Counted from the stretch's first letter, positions 1-5,391 are shown. The stretch is 5,845 nt of DNA from an uncultured Fibrobacter sp. (GCA_947306025.1 CAMZFJ010000141.1:1-5845); one strand, 5' to 3'. The notes: generated by a model not told the origin, from the letters alone. Translations and numbers: made by a program.

Positions 1-875
1 TTGCGGGACGGAATGTGACCGTAGCTTTCGAGCAACTGGGCGTTGAATTCTTCACTGCCAGAAACGACATCCTTCGAGAGCTGGAGTCTTGCGGCTTCGC
101 GCGGATTGCTGTTCACGAATGCGGATCCGCGAGCGACAGCGCGCGTGTAAGCGGCGGCACCTTCCGGATTTTCCTTCCAGAGCTTGAGTGTCACGAATGC
201 GACGCAGCAGTATTCTACGGCAAATTTCGGATCGATTGCGGTATCGAGCAACTTGCGCAAGCCGTATTCTTTTTCGGCGGTTGCTGCGGTTGGATCATGA
301 AGGGCGATAATGTCAACAGCGCCTTTTTCAAGGGCAATCGGCAAGTCGCTTGCGCCATAGACGATGAATTCGACATCCGCTTCCGGGCCGTCTGCGACGA
401 TACCCAAATCGCGAAGCTTGCGTCTGAACGACATCACGGAACTATCGGATAAACCGATAACGCCTACCTTGGTTTTACGTCCCTTCAGGTCTTCCAACTT
501 TTGAATCGTTGATTTCTTGGTGACGTAATACTTGGTGCAACCCGTATGAACACCGGTGACAAAGACGATAGGGAGCCCGTTTTGAATGGGCTGAAGTTCG
601 GTAGCGAGCAAGTCGTTCCCTGCATCGACTTTGCCTGCGACGATGAGCTCGTTCACAGAATTCTTTCCTGCATCAACAGGAACCATTTCGAATTTCTGAC
701 CAATCTTTTTGAATTCCTCGTCAAAGTAACCTTTGAGCCAAGCGACATGAACCGGGGCACTACACAACACACCAGTATAGTGTGCGATTCGGACTGGTTT
801 GAAATCGGCAAAAGCGCTTGTTCCGAGGAGGAGGGCGCTTATGAGCGTAGTCTTAATGATGCTTCGTAAATTCAT
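1..875 (-). CDS. Periplasmic substrate-binding protein, NitT/TauT/SsuA-like (SBP1), 3' end cut off by window
   Basis: Solute-binding component of an ABC importer, expected in the periplasm. The ATG is at 873-875 and the frame stays open for 291 codons to the window edge, ending at Ile-Pro-Ser-Arg; about 74 C-terminal residues are missing judging from its neighbour. The start is preceded by AGGGAA, a usable ribosome binding site. Residues 1-23 form a signal peptide (Lys/Arg at the N-terminus, a Leu/Ile core, then SAFA before the likely cut). The mature protein opens with the beta-strand VRIAHYTGVL typical of NMT1/THI5-like and SsuA/TauA binding proteins. By my translation it matches SBP2 at 241 of 291 positions with no gap, and most changes are conservative (I/V, D/E, K/R, F/Y), so both copies look maintained. 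Cys38, Cys113, Cys223 and Cys224 are kept in both. The ligand cannot be told from sequence alone. Confidence 0.9.
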   Translation of the reverse strand, partial: MNLRSIIKTTLISALLLGTSAFADFKPVRIAHYTGVLCSAPVHVAWLKGYFDEEFKKIGQKFEMVPVDAGKNSVNELIVAGKVDAGNDLLATELQPIQNGLPIVFVTGVHTGCTKYYVTKKSTIQKLEDLKGRKTKVGVIGLSDSSVMSFRRKLRDLGIVADGPEADVEFIVYGASDLPIALEKGAVDIIALHDPTAATAEKEYGLRKLLDTAIDPKFAVEYCCVAFVTLKLWKENPEGAAAYTRAVARGSAFVNSNPREAARLQLSKDVVSGSEEFNAQLLESYGHIPSR

Positions 876-902
876 TTTTGATTCCCTATTTTTGATTGTG
901 AA

Positions 903-930
903 AAGGTATAAATCACTTTTTCTAAATCAA
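903..930 (-). promoter_or_regulatory. Candidate sigma-70-type promoter of SBP1
   Basis: Read on the - strand there is TTGATT (925-930) as a -35 box, a 16-base spacer, and TACCTT (903-908) as a weak -10 box, about 28 bases before the SBP1 start codon. The -10 is poor (three of six consensus bases). Support comes from the same arrangement and spacing in front of the beta-barrel gene at 2953-2980. AT-rich DNA lies upstream of the -35. Confidence 0.45.
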
Positions 931-951
931 AGATGTTTTGAAGGTGGAAAA

Positions 952-976
952 ACAAAATAATTCAAAAATACTTTGT
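952..976. promoter_or_regulatory. Imperfect palindrome, candidate operator A
   Basis: ACAAAAT, 11 bases, then ACTTTGT: an imperfect inverted repeat with one mismatch in 7-bp arms. It lies at the same place in copy A as the perfect version at 3002-3026 in copy B, about 22 bases upstream of the putative -35 box of SBP1. The position fits an activator or UP-type element, but AT-rich DNA makes such repeats common, so this is only a candidate. Confidence 0.35.
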
Positions 977-1043
977 TCTAATTTTATTCGTATATTGGGC
1001 GCTATAGGCTATGGTTATATAAACCTAGTTGCTCTCCTACTTT

Positions 1044-2141
1044 TTAGTTCTCAACGATATTTTTCGCTAAGGTTTTCGGTTCTTCGGTCGTTTCTGTAAA
1101 TGTGCCTGTATCCTTATCGTACTTGTAACCGTCAGGAACGTGAATCCCCTTAGACGCAAAATTGGCAAAGTGGCTTGTGATGAACTTTTCGATGTTCAAC
1201 TTTTTCTTGAGTACGCCCGTTTTTTGGAGTTCCGTGGCGACGGTTCTGAATGTGCGAATCGTTGCTTTGCGGGATGGAATGTGGGTGTAGCTTTCAAGCA
1301 GTTTGGTGTTGAAATCTTCGCTTCCGGGGACGATGTCCTTTGCAAGCTGGAGTCTTGCTGCTTCACGCGGGTTAGCGTTGACGAATGCGGAACCGCGAGC
1401 GACTGCACGTGTGAATGCGGCTGCACCTTCCGGATTTTCTTTCCAAAGTTTGAGGCTCACGAATGCGATGCAGCAGTATTCTACGGCAAATTTCGGATCG
1501 GTGGCGGTGTCCAGAAGCTTACGGAAACCGTATTCTTCTTCGGCTGTTGTAGCGGTCGGATCGTGAAGGGCGATAATGTCCACGGCTCCCTTTTGGAGTG
1601 CCAATGGCAAGTCGCTTGCGCCATAGACAACGAATTCGACATCCGCTTCGGGGCCATCGGCGACAACGCCAAGGTCACGGAGTTTTCGCTTGAATGTCAT
1701 AATCGAACTGTCGGACAATCCGATGACGCCAATTTTGCTTTTGCGCCCTTTCAGGTCCTTGAGCTTTTTTATGGTCGATTGCTTTGTGACGTAGAACTTG
1801 GTGCAGCCTGTGTGTACACCTGTTACAAAGATAATCGGGAGTCCGTTTTGGATAGGCTGAAGTTCAGTGGCGAGAAGTTCATTACCTGCGTCCGCTTTCC
1901 CAGCGACAATCAAGTCGTTGACGGAACCGGAACCTTCGGCAATTGGTACCATTTCGTATTTCTGCCCGATCTTTTTAAATTCTTCGTCGAAAAATCCTTT
2001 GAGCCATGCGGTATGAACCGGAGCACTGCACAACACTCCTGTGTAATGGGCGATTCGAACAGTTTTAATCTCGGCAAAAGCGCTTGCTCCGAAAAGCAGA
2101 GCGCTTATAAGTGTTGTTTCTATGAGGTGTTTATAATTCAT
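1044..2141 (-). CDS. Periplasmic substrate-binding protein, NitT/TauT/SsuA-like (SBP2), complete
   Basis: Complete 365-residue solute-binding protein of an ABC importer. Residues 1-23 are a signal peptide ending SAFA before Glu24; there is no lipobox Cys, so it should be soluble in the periplasm rather than a lipoprotein. The fold signature is the opening strand VRIAHYTGVL, a following SAPVHTAWLKGFFDEEF segment (the usual 'A...GFF.E.G' of this family) and a central DLKGRKSKIGVIGLSDSS segment (residues 129-146), which in relatives lines the ligand pocket. Cys38, Cys113 and the pair Cys223-Cys224 are conserved with SBP1. The last 25 residues are polar and Thr/Lys/Glu-rich. It starts 17 bases after the beta-barrel gene, with a GGGGG-type ribosome binding site about 8 bases before ATG, so the two are probably cotranscribed. 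Possible ligands include sulfonates, nitrogen compounds or a pyrimidine; none can be chosen from sequence. Confidence 0.92.
   Translation of the reverse strand: MNYKHLIETTLISALLFGASAFAEIKTVRIAHYTGVLCSAPVHTAWLKGFFDEEFKKIGQKYEMVPIAEGSGSVNDLIVAGKADAGNELLATELQPIQNGLPIIFVTGVHTGCTKFYVTKQSTIKKLKDLKGRKSKIGVIGLSDSSIMTFKRKLRDLGVVADGPEADVEFVVYGASDLPLALQKGAVDIIALHDPTATTAEEEYGFRKLLDTATDPKFAVEYCCIAFVSLKLWKENPEGAAAFTRAVARGSAFVNANPREAARLQLAKDIVPGSEDFNTKLLESYTHIPSRKATIRTFRTVATELQKTGVLKKKLNIEKFITSHFANFASKGIHVPDGYKYDKDTGTFTETTEEPKTLAKNIVEN
1267..2141 (-). repeat. Direct duplication unit, SBP2 copy (pairs with 1-875)
   Basis: Positions 1-875 and 1267-2141 are two copies of the same coding sequence in the same orientation, 1266 bp apart, aligning start codon to start codon with no insertion or deletion. 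The upstream blocks 902-1005 and 2952-3055 have a different offset (2050 bp); the difference of 784 bp is roughly the beta-barrel gene plus its flanking gaps. That geometry fits duplication of one promoter-gene unit with later loss or gain of the beta-barrel gene. Confidence 0.9.
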
Positions 2142-2158
2142 TATTGCCGCCCCCTTTT

Positions 2159-2911
2159 TTAGAAGCTGAATGTTGTTTGGAAAATGTAGCCGGATTGATA
2201 AGCGCCATGTGCGGCGTATTCAACATCGGTGTAGAGCGTCAGATTAACGTTCTTGTTAACGTTGTAAGAAATGCCTGCCCAGAAAGAAATGTTGGAGGCT
2301 CCCGTTCCGGATTCGGATTTGTCTTCGTTCTTTGAATCTGTCAACTGGCTCGTAAATACAAAGCCTGTAAACGGAGAGACTCCAGAGCTGAATACGTAAT
2401 AGAATTCAAAACCGTAATCAGCAACGAGACCGCGCTGAACCCCATCATGCTTGAAAGGAACGGTCAAGCCAAATTCGTTACCGATGCCGAATTGTTCGGA
2501 GATGGGCAAGAACCATTGAACGCCGCCCTTGAGGCTGAATTCCTGGCTGGAAATTTCTTTTTTGCCTGCAGGAATGTTGGCGTCCAAGAAAACGGAGAAG
2601 TTGGGATTGAATGCGTATTTTGCACCCACGCTAAAGTCTTTGAATCCGTCACCTTCCTTGGTTTTGTCATTCGGATCGGCAAAAAGCTGGTAACCGAGAC
2701 CGGTGAGGCTCAATTCTAATCCTTTGACGACTGTATAGCGGGCATTCAAGTCAAAAGATGTGGAATGGAAATCTCCATTGTACCAGTAGTTTGCCTTGAT
2801 TCGTGCTTGACCCTGATGCTCATCGAGAACGGTGTAGTAATCCCATTCAGCAAATGAACTGACGGAGGCAAGAGCAATAACGGAAATAATTTTTTTTGCA
2901 TTGATATTCAT
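2159..2911 (-). CDS. Outer-membrane beta-barrel protein of unknown substrate
   Basis: A 250-residue exported protein. Residues 1-21 are a signal peptide (KK, a short Ile/Val/Ala core, then SSFA), with the mature chain starting EWDYY. The rest is a series of alternating polar/aromatic strands with Gly and Asn/Asp turns, for example around LSLTGLGYQLFA, FSVFLDANIPAG and ISFWAGISYNVN, and it ends in FQTTFSF with a terminal Phe, the usual C-terminal signal for BAM-dependent insertion into the outer membrane. Size and strand pattern resemble small 'transporter' barrels such as the MetA-pathway-of-phenol-degradation group, but I cannot confirm the family. Ribosome binding site AAGGAG (2919-2924) lies 7 bases before ATG. 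It is the first gene after its promoter and is followed 17 bases later by SBP2, so it may be the outer-membrane entry route for the same solute. Confidence 0.8.
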   Translation of the reverse strand: MNINAKKIISVIALASVSSFAEWDYYTVLDEHQGQARIKANYWYNGDFHSTSFDLNARYTVVKGLELSLTGLGYQLFADPNDKTKEGDGFKDFSVGAKYAFNPNFSVFLDANIPAGKKEISSQEFSLKGGVQWFLPISEQFGIGNEFGLTVPFKHDGVQRGLVADYGFEFYYVFSSGVSPFTGFVFTSQLTDSKNEDKSESGTGASNISFWAGISYNVNKNVNLTLYTDVEYAAHGAYQSGYIFQTTFSF

Positions 2912-2952
2912 TGATAAACTCCTTGTTTGTTTTGTTTTTTAATGTCGGATTA

Positions 2953-2980
2953 AAGGTAAAAAGCACTTTTGCGCAGTCAA
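2953..2980 (-). promoter_or_regulatory. Candidate sigma-70-type promoter of beta-barrel/SBP2 operon
   Basis: On the - strand TTGACT (2975-2980) as -35, 16-base spacer, TACCTT (2953-2958) as weak -10, roughly 42 bases before the start codon. The -35 matches five of six consensus bases. The arrangement is the same as at 903-930. It lies downstream of the cysK terminator, so the beta-barrel/SBP2 pair appears to be its own transcription unit. Confidence 0.5.
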
Positions 2981-3001
2981 AGAGTTTTTTCAAGTGGAAC
3001 G

Positions 3002-3026
3002 ACAAAATTATTCGAAAATATTTTGT
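3002..3026. promoter_or_regulatory. Palindrome ACAAAAT-N11-ATTTTGT, candidate operator B
   Basis: Perfect 7-bp inverted repeat arms separated by 11 bases, centred about 36 bases upstream of the putative -35 box. The same site in copy A keeps six of seven arm pairs. Conservation in place between the two copies is the main support; no known regulator consensus was recognised. Confidence 0.4.
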
Positions 3027-3097
3027 TCTAATTTTGTTTGAGTATTGGGTGCTATCGCTCGCGATTATACGTATTGATTTATGTTATCGGAACTTAT

Positions 3098-3130
3098 AAA
3101 AAACTCCTTCCCGCGTTAACGAGAAGGAGT
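3098..3130 (-). terminator. Intrinsic terminator of the NifX-like/GNAT/cysK operon
   Basis: On the - strand ACTCCTTCTCG (3130 down to 3120) pairs with CGGGAAGGAGT (3113 down to 3103), an 11-bp stem with one G-U pair and a 6-base loop, followed directly by six T residues. It begins 24 bases after the cysK stop codon. There is no T tract on the + side, so it works in one direction only. Confidence 0.93.
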
Positions 3131-3154
3131 ATTAGGAGTTTTATGCGATGAGTC

Positions 3155-4141
3155 TTACTTATTCAAAGCATAAACTTTTGTGGAAAGGTATTTGAATCCG
3201 TTGTCGGCTGTGATGACGATGATGTTCTTGTCTTTATTTTCAGGACGCGCTGCGACAATTGAGGCTGCGTAAACGCCTGCTGCACTTGATGTGCCCAGGA
3301 AAAGCCCTTCGTGTTCGGCGAGCTCGTGCGCTACGGCCTTTGCCTGTAATGTAGAAACTTCGATGTATTCATCGTAAATCGAGGAATCCGTCAAGAACGT
3401 GGGAGGTTCTGCGACATTTGCAAATGGTGCGACACCGTCGATAACGCCATTCTTTTCGGCTTCTGGCGTGAAATAGCGGGAGTCCGGAGTCGCTTGCACA
3501 CCGACGATTTTGACATTCGGATTCTTTTCGCGGAAATATTTTGAAAGTCCGTTCAGTGTTCCGCCTGTGCCTGCCATCGAAACAACGAAATCTACTTTGC
3601 CATCGGTATCTTCCCAGATTTCAGGGCCTGTCGTGTTGTAATGGGCTAGGGGATTGTATTCGTTTTCGCACTGGTTGATGAAAAATGCGTTGTGCTCTTT
3701 GGTGTACTTTGTGATGGCCTCGATAACGATGTTGTCGCAAATTGTGCCATCTTCAAGAGCTTTTTTCAATTCGGGAATATCTTTGTAATCGAAAAGCTGC
3801 GCGCCATAAGTCTTGATAACTTGAATGCGTTCCTTGGAACCGCCGGATTCAAAGAATATCGTGACTTTATAACCTTTTGCGGCTGCGATAGCGGCAAGTG
3901 CAATGCCTGTGTTACCACTCGTGAGGTCAACGATTTCTCCACCCGGTTTCAATTTACCCGTGCGTTCGGCTTCTTCGATCATGCTAAGGGCGGCGCGATC
4001 CTTGACAGAACCTGTAGCGTTGAAATATTCGAGCTTTGCCAAGATATGGCCTTGGGCGTTGTGGTTCTTTTCGAAATTGTGAAGTTCAAGAAGCGGTGTA
4101 TGCCCAATAAGTTCTGTAATAGAATGGTGGATATGTGACAT
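3155..4141 (-). CDS. cysK: Cysteine synthase-type PLP enzyme (O-acetylserine sulfhydrylase family)
   Basis: Cytoplasmic PLP enzyme expected to make L-cysteine from O-acetylserine and sulfide; 328 residues, slightly longer than typical CysK. Visible motifs: HTPLLEL near the N-terminus; Lys47 in NATGSVKDRA, the Schiff-base lysine; TSGNTG (74-79), the substrate loop; TTGPEIW (170-176); GTGGT (191-195), which binds the PLP phosphate; GTSSAA (283-288); and TADNGFKYLST near the C-terminus. It departs from classical CysK in two places: FESGGSKER replaces the usual PxTxSxER segment, and NQCENEYNP replaces QFxNPxN. The start has a GAGAGG ribosome binding site 5 bases upstream and lies 15 bases after the GNAT stop. 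Last gene of an operon led by a NifX-like gene and divergent from nifH, so a role in supplying cysteine sulfur for nitrogenase clusters is plausible. A cystathionine beta-synthase-like or other beta-replacement activity is not excluded. Confidence 0.9.
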   Translation of the reverse strand: MSHIHHSITELIGHTPLLELHNFEKNHNAQGHILAKLEYFNATGSVKDRAALSMIEEAERTGKLKPGGEIVDLTSGNTGIALAAIAAAKGYKVTIFFESGGSKERIQVIKTYGAQLFDYKDIPELKKALEDGTICDNIVIEAITKYTKEHNAFFINQCENEYNPLAHYNTTGPEIWEDTDGKVDFVVSMAGTGGTLNGLSKYFREKNPNVKIVGVQATPDSRYFTPEAEKNGVIDGVAPFANVAEPPTFLTDSSIYDEYIEVSTLQAKAVAHELAEHEGLFLGTSSAAGVYAASIVAARPENKDKNIIVITADNGFKYLSTKVYALNK

Positions 4142-4156
4142 GTTTACCTCTCTTTG

Positions 4157-4657
4157 TTAAAACGTCAGTCGCATTTGATTCCAGACAACGTTTCCGTGAG
4201 TCGAATCTGCCGAAATACCTTCATCGACAAAACCAATTTTGGCGTAATAATGTACGAGCTTTTCTTTGCAAGTGAGAACAACGCCTCGTCTGCCTTCTAT
4301 TTTTGCGTTTTGGACGAATAATCTCAATAGCTTTTCTGCGCAACCTTGATGGCGGTATTCGGGGATAGTGTTGACTCCGAATATCATTTGCCATGCTCCG
4401 TTTGGATTGTGCATACCGGCGTCTTCGTACATTTTGTCGTTCAAATCGGGAATATCCGTTACAAATCCGTCTACGAATGAAATCAGCTTGTCGCCATCGA
4501 ACATCAGCAAAAAATAGTCCGCATAGCGTTCCAGACGCTTTTGGAAATCTTCATGTTTTGCAGCTTCTGCTGGCGGAAAGCATGTTGCTTCCACTGCGGC
4601 AATCGCATTGCAATCGGATAGCGTCGCTTTTCTTATCGTAAATTTACTTAGACTCAT
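4157..4657 (-). CDS. GNAT-family N-acetyltransferase (AANAT-like)
   Basis: A 166-residue protein of the GNAT fold, using acetyl-CoA to acetylate an unknown amine. The acetyl-CoA loop is RHQGCA (102-107) after the strand IFGVNTIPEY, matching the motif A pattern RxxGxA; motif B is VHYYAKIGFVDEG (135-147), with Tyr137/Tyr138 near the position of the usual catalytic or oxyanion tyrosine. CFPPAEAA (26-33) and a C-terminal HGNVVWNQM segment resemble arylalkylamine-acetyltransferase-like members. The ATG at 4655-4657 is chosen because it gives the normal domain start (FTIRKATLSD); a longer frame upstream runs inside the previous gene. It follows the NifX-like stop after one base (TAA-A-ATG) with no clear ribosome binding site, so translation is probably coupled. 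It is not a serine acetyltransferase (no hexapeptide repeats), so it does not itself make the CysK substrate. Its substrate is unknown. Confidence 0.87.
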   Translation of the reverse strand: MSLSKFTIRKATLSDCNAIAAVEATCFPPAEAAKHEDFQKRLERYADYFLLMFDGDKLISFVDGFVTDIPDLNDKMYEDAGMHNPNGAWQMIFGVNTIPEYRHQGCAEKLLRLFVQNAKIEGRRGVVLTCKEKLVHYYAKIGFVDEGISADSTHGNVVWNQMRLTF

Positions 4658-4658
4658 T

Positions 4659-5069
4659 TTAGTCGTTGTGATTTGATTTGAATCGTAATGCGCGTTCTGC
4701 GATTTTGTTTCTGTAAATGTTGATTTTTGCAATGGCTTCGCTGATGGGGAGCGCGATATCGAATGCGCGTACATTGAAGCGGGCCAATGACTGGATCGCT
4801 TGCGGACCAAGCTGTTCGCAAAGCACGTAATCTAAATCGGCTAGATTCTTGGCTGCTGCATACATCGATGAATGCTGAACTTCGCGCTGACCACAAGTGC
4901 CGTCTCCGCAAGAACCATCGCAATGTTCCGGCTTTAAACGGACTTCGACTTTCTCATATTTTCCGCTTGCTTCGTCAACTTCATAGATGTCAAATGCGGC
5001 TGCGTGTCCAAAGTGAACATTGACATTTACTCCGTCATTCGTGGCAACTGCTACTTTGTATTTAGCCAT
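4659..5069 (-). CDS. NifX/NifB-C-terminal-like iron-molybdenum cofactor-binding protein
   Basis: A 136-residue cytoplasmic protein of the dinitrogenase FeMo-cofactor family (NifX, NafY, VnfX, C-terminal part of NifB), which bind and carry cofactor precursors. Family marks: the strand KVAVATNDG near the N-terminus, then VNVHFGHAAAFDIYEV (16-31), whose HFGHA is the hallmark, and a Rossmann-like C-terminal half. Between them is a cysteine-rich insert with Cys50, Cys54 and Cys59 (C-x3-C-x4-C); Cys84 lies further on. Insert cysteines of this kind occur in stand-alone members from anaerobes. The start at 5069 is preferred over an in-frame ATG 13 codons upstream, because AAGGAGG (5079-5085) sits 9 bases before it and the N-terminal strand begins here. 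It is the first gene of a three-gene operon divergent from nifH, which fits a nitrogenase role. Whether it is NifX itself or a related carrier cannot be fixed from sequence. Confidence 0.9.
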   Translation of the reverse strand: MAKYKVAVATNDGVNVNVHFGHAAAFDIYEVDEASGKYEKVEVRLKPEHCDGSCGDGTCGQREVQHSSMYAAAKNLADLDYVLCEQLGPQAIQSLARFNVRAFDIALPISEAIAKINIYRNKIAERALRFKSNHND

Positions 5070-5104
5070 GTAAAAAAGCCTCCTTAACGCAGATGTAAAA
5101 TGAA

Positions 5105-5129
5105 CCACGAAGATGAATTTTCTACGTGG
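5105..5129 (-). promoter_or_regulatory. Leader hairpin upstream of the NifX-like gene
   Basis: CCACG (5105-5109) pairs with CGTGG (5125-5129); after one mismatch AGA (5111-5113) pairs with TCT (5121-5123), leaving a 7-base loop. It ends about 20 bases before the ribosome binding site and would lie in the 5' untranslated RNA. No T tract follows on the - strand, so it is not a simple terminator; it might affect RNA stability or translation. Confidence 0.4.
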
Positions 5130-5154
5130 CTAAACTCCCGGCGTACCGGTTTAG

Positions 5155-5162
5155 TTTATATA
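5155..5162 (-). promoter_or_regulatory. Candidate -10 box of the NifX-like operon
   Basis: On the - strand the run TATATAAA offers TATAAA (5155-5160) or TATATA (5157-5162) as a -10 box, about 86 bases before the start codon. No -35 consensus lies at the right distance; instead the first TACCTAGCG motif (5173-5188) occupies that place, as expected of an activator-dependent promoter. Confidence 0.4.
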
Positions 5163-5172
5163 AAAGAACGGT

Positions 5173-5188
5173 TACCTAGCGTTCTGTA
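5173..5188 (+). repeat. TACCTAGCG-TTCTGTA motif, copy 1
   Basis: Reads TACCTAGCGTTCTGTA on the + strand; the same sequence with one extra C is at 5427-5443. Locally it is part of an inverted repeat, GAACG (5166-5170), nine bases, CGTTC (5180-5184). It overlaps the -35 position of the putative NifX-like promoter. Candidate regulator binding site. Confidence 0.6.
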
Positions 5189-5250
5189 TTCTTTTAAATT
5201 TTTGCTTCTGTTCCGAAGTCCCGCATAATTTAAAAAGCGTAATAGGTAAA

Positions 5251-5266
5251 TGCAATATAAGACCCT
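5251..5266 (-). promoter_or_regulatory. Weak sigma-54-like match facing the NifX-like operon
   Basis: Read on the - strand from 5266 to 5251: GG, ten bases, GC, with TTGCA at the -12 element. It matches 8 of the 12 defined positions of TGGCACG-N4-TTGCW, including the key GG and GC pairs. It is about 180 bases before the start codon. AT-rich sequence and the poor -24 flank make chance likely. Confidence 0.2.
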
Positions 5267-5323
5267 GTTTGAAAAACAAAAAAATTGAGTTTTATAGATT
5301 CGTGATAGACTCGGGGTAAATGG

Positions 5324-5346
5324 TGTTATAAAACAAAACTATAACA
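5324..5346. promoter_or_regulatory. Palindrome TGTTATA-N9-TATAACA, candidate operator upstream of nifH
   Basis: Perfect 7-bp inverted repeat arms with a 9-base AC-only spacer, 23 bp in total. Its centre is about 60 bases upstream of the putative nifH -35 and about 90 bases from the likely transcription start, a typical place for an activator. It does not fit the NifA consensus TGT-N10-ACA. Confidence 0.45.
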
Positions 5347-5391
5347 GCGGCGTAAATCATAATTTTTTGAACGAAACGGGTTGAAAAAATA

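Larger units (their letters stand above)
902..1005 (-). repeat. Upstream regulatory block, copy A (pairs with 2952-3055)
   Basis: This noncoding stretch aligns to 2952-3055 with a constant offset of 2050 bases and no gap over 104 bp; I count 83 identical positions. The longest shared runs are TTTGTTCTAATTTT and TATTGGG near the far end, and the AAAGGTA and TCAAAGA segments at the promoter boxes. It sits in front of SBP1, whereas its twin sits in front of a different gene (the beta-barrel protein). Sequence identity reaching some 75 bp upstream of the putative -35 suggests regulator binding sites or a recent duplication. Confidence 0.85.
2952..3055 (-). repeat. Upstream regulatory block, copy B (pairs with 902-1005)
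   Basis: Twin of 902-1005, gapless over 104 bp with about 80% identity by hand count. Here it precedes the beta-barrel gene instead of a binding-protein gene. It contains the putative promoter, the perfect 7-bp-arm palindrome at 3002-3026 and the identical 14-bp run TTTGTTCTAATTTT. It lies between the cysK terminator and the beta-barrel gene. Confidence 0.85.

Noticed and set aside
1009..1028. Hairpin CTA-GGTT/AACC-TAG between SBP2 and SBP1 as a terminator
   Set aside because: A weak, AU-rich stem with a bulge and no T tract on the - strand; not supported as an intrinsic terminator.
2150..2160. Run of five C and six T before SBP2 as a phase-variation tract
   Set aside because: Too short, and it lies in the gap and ribosome binding site, not in a reading frame; ordinary Shine-Dalgarno sequence explains it.
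1140..2162. Long + strand open frame (340 codons) opposite SBP2, with similar + strand frames opposite SBP1 (15-452, 546-869)
   Set aside because: They are in the codon-mirrored register of the real genes; their products are Cys/Phe-rich with no domain, no signal and no ribosome binding site, and they look alike only because the genes beneath are paralogues.
4658..4810. Longer start for the acetyltransferase, 51 codons upstream
   Set aside because: It would lie wholly within the NifX-like gene, encodes low-complexity Ser/Thr/Lys-rich residues and adds nothing to the GNAT domain; ATG at 4655-4657 starts the domain and is coupled to the upstream stop.
5070..5108. Start of the NifX-like protein 13 codons further upstream
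   Set aside because: It would put the strong AAGGAGG site inside the coding region and add a stretch unlike the family N-terminus.
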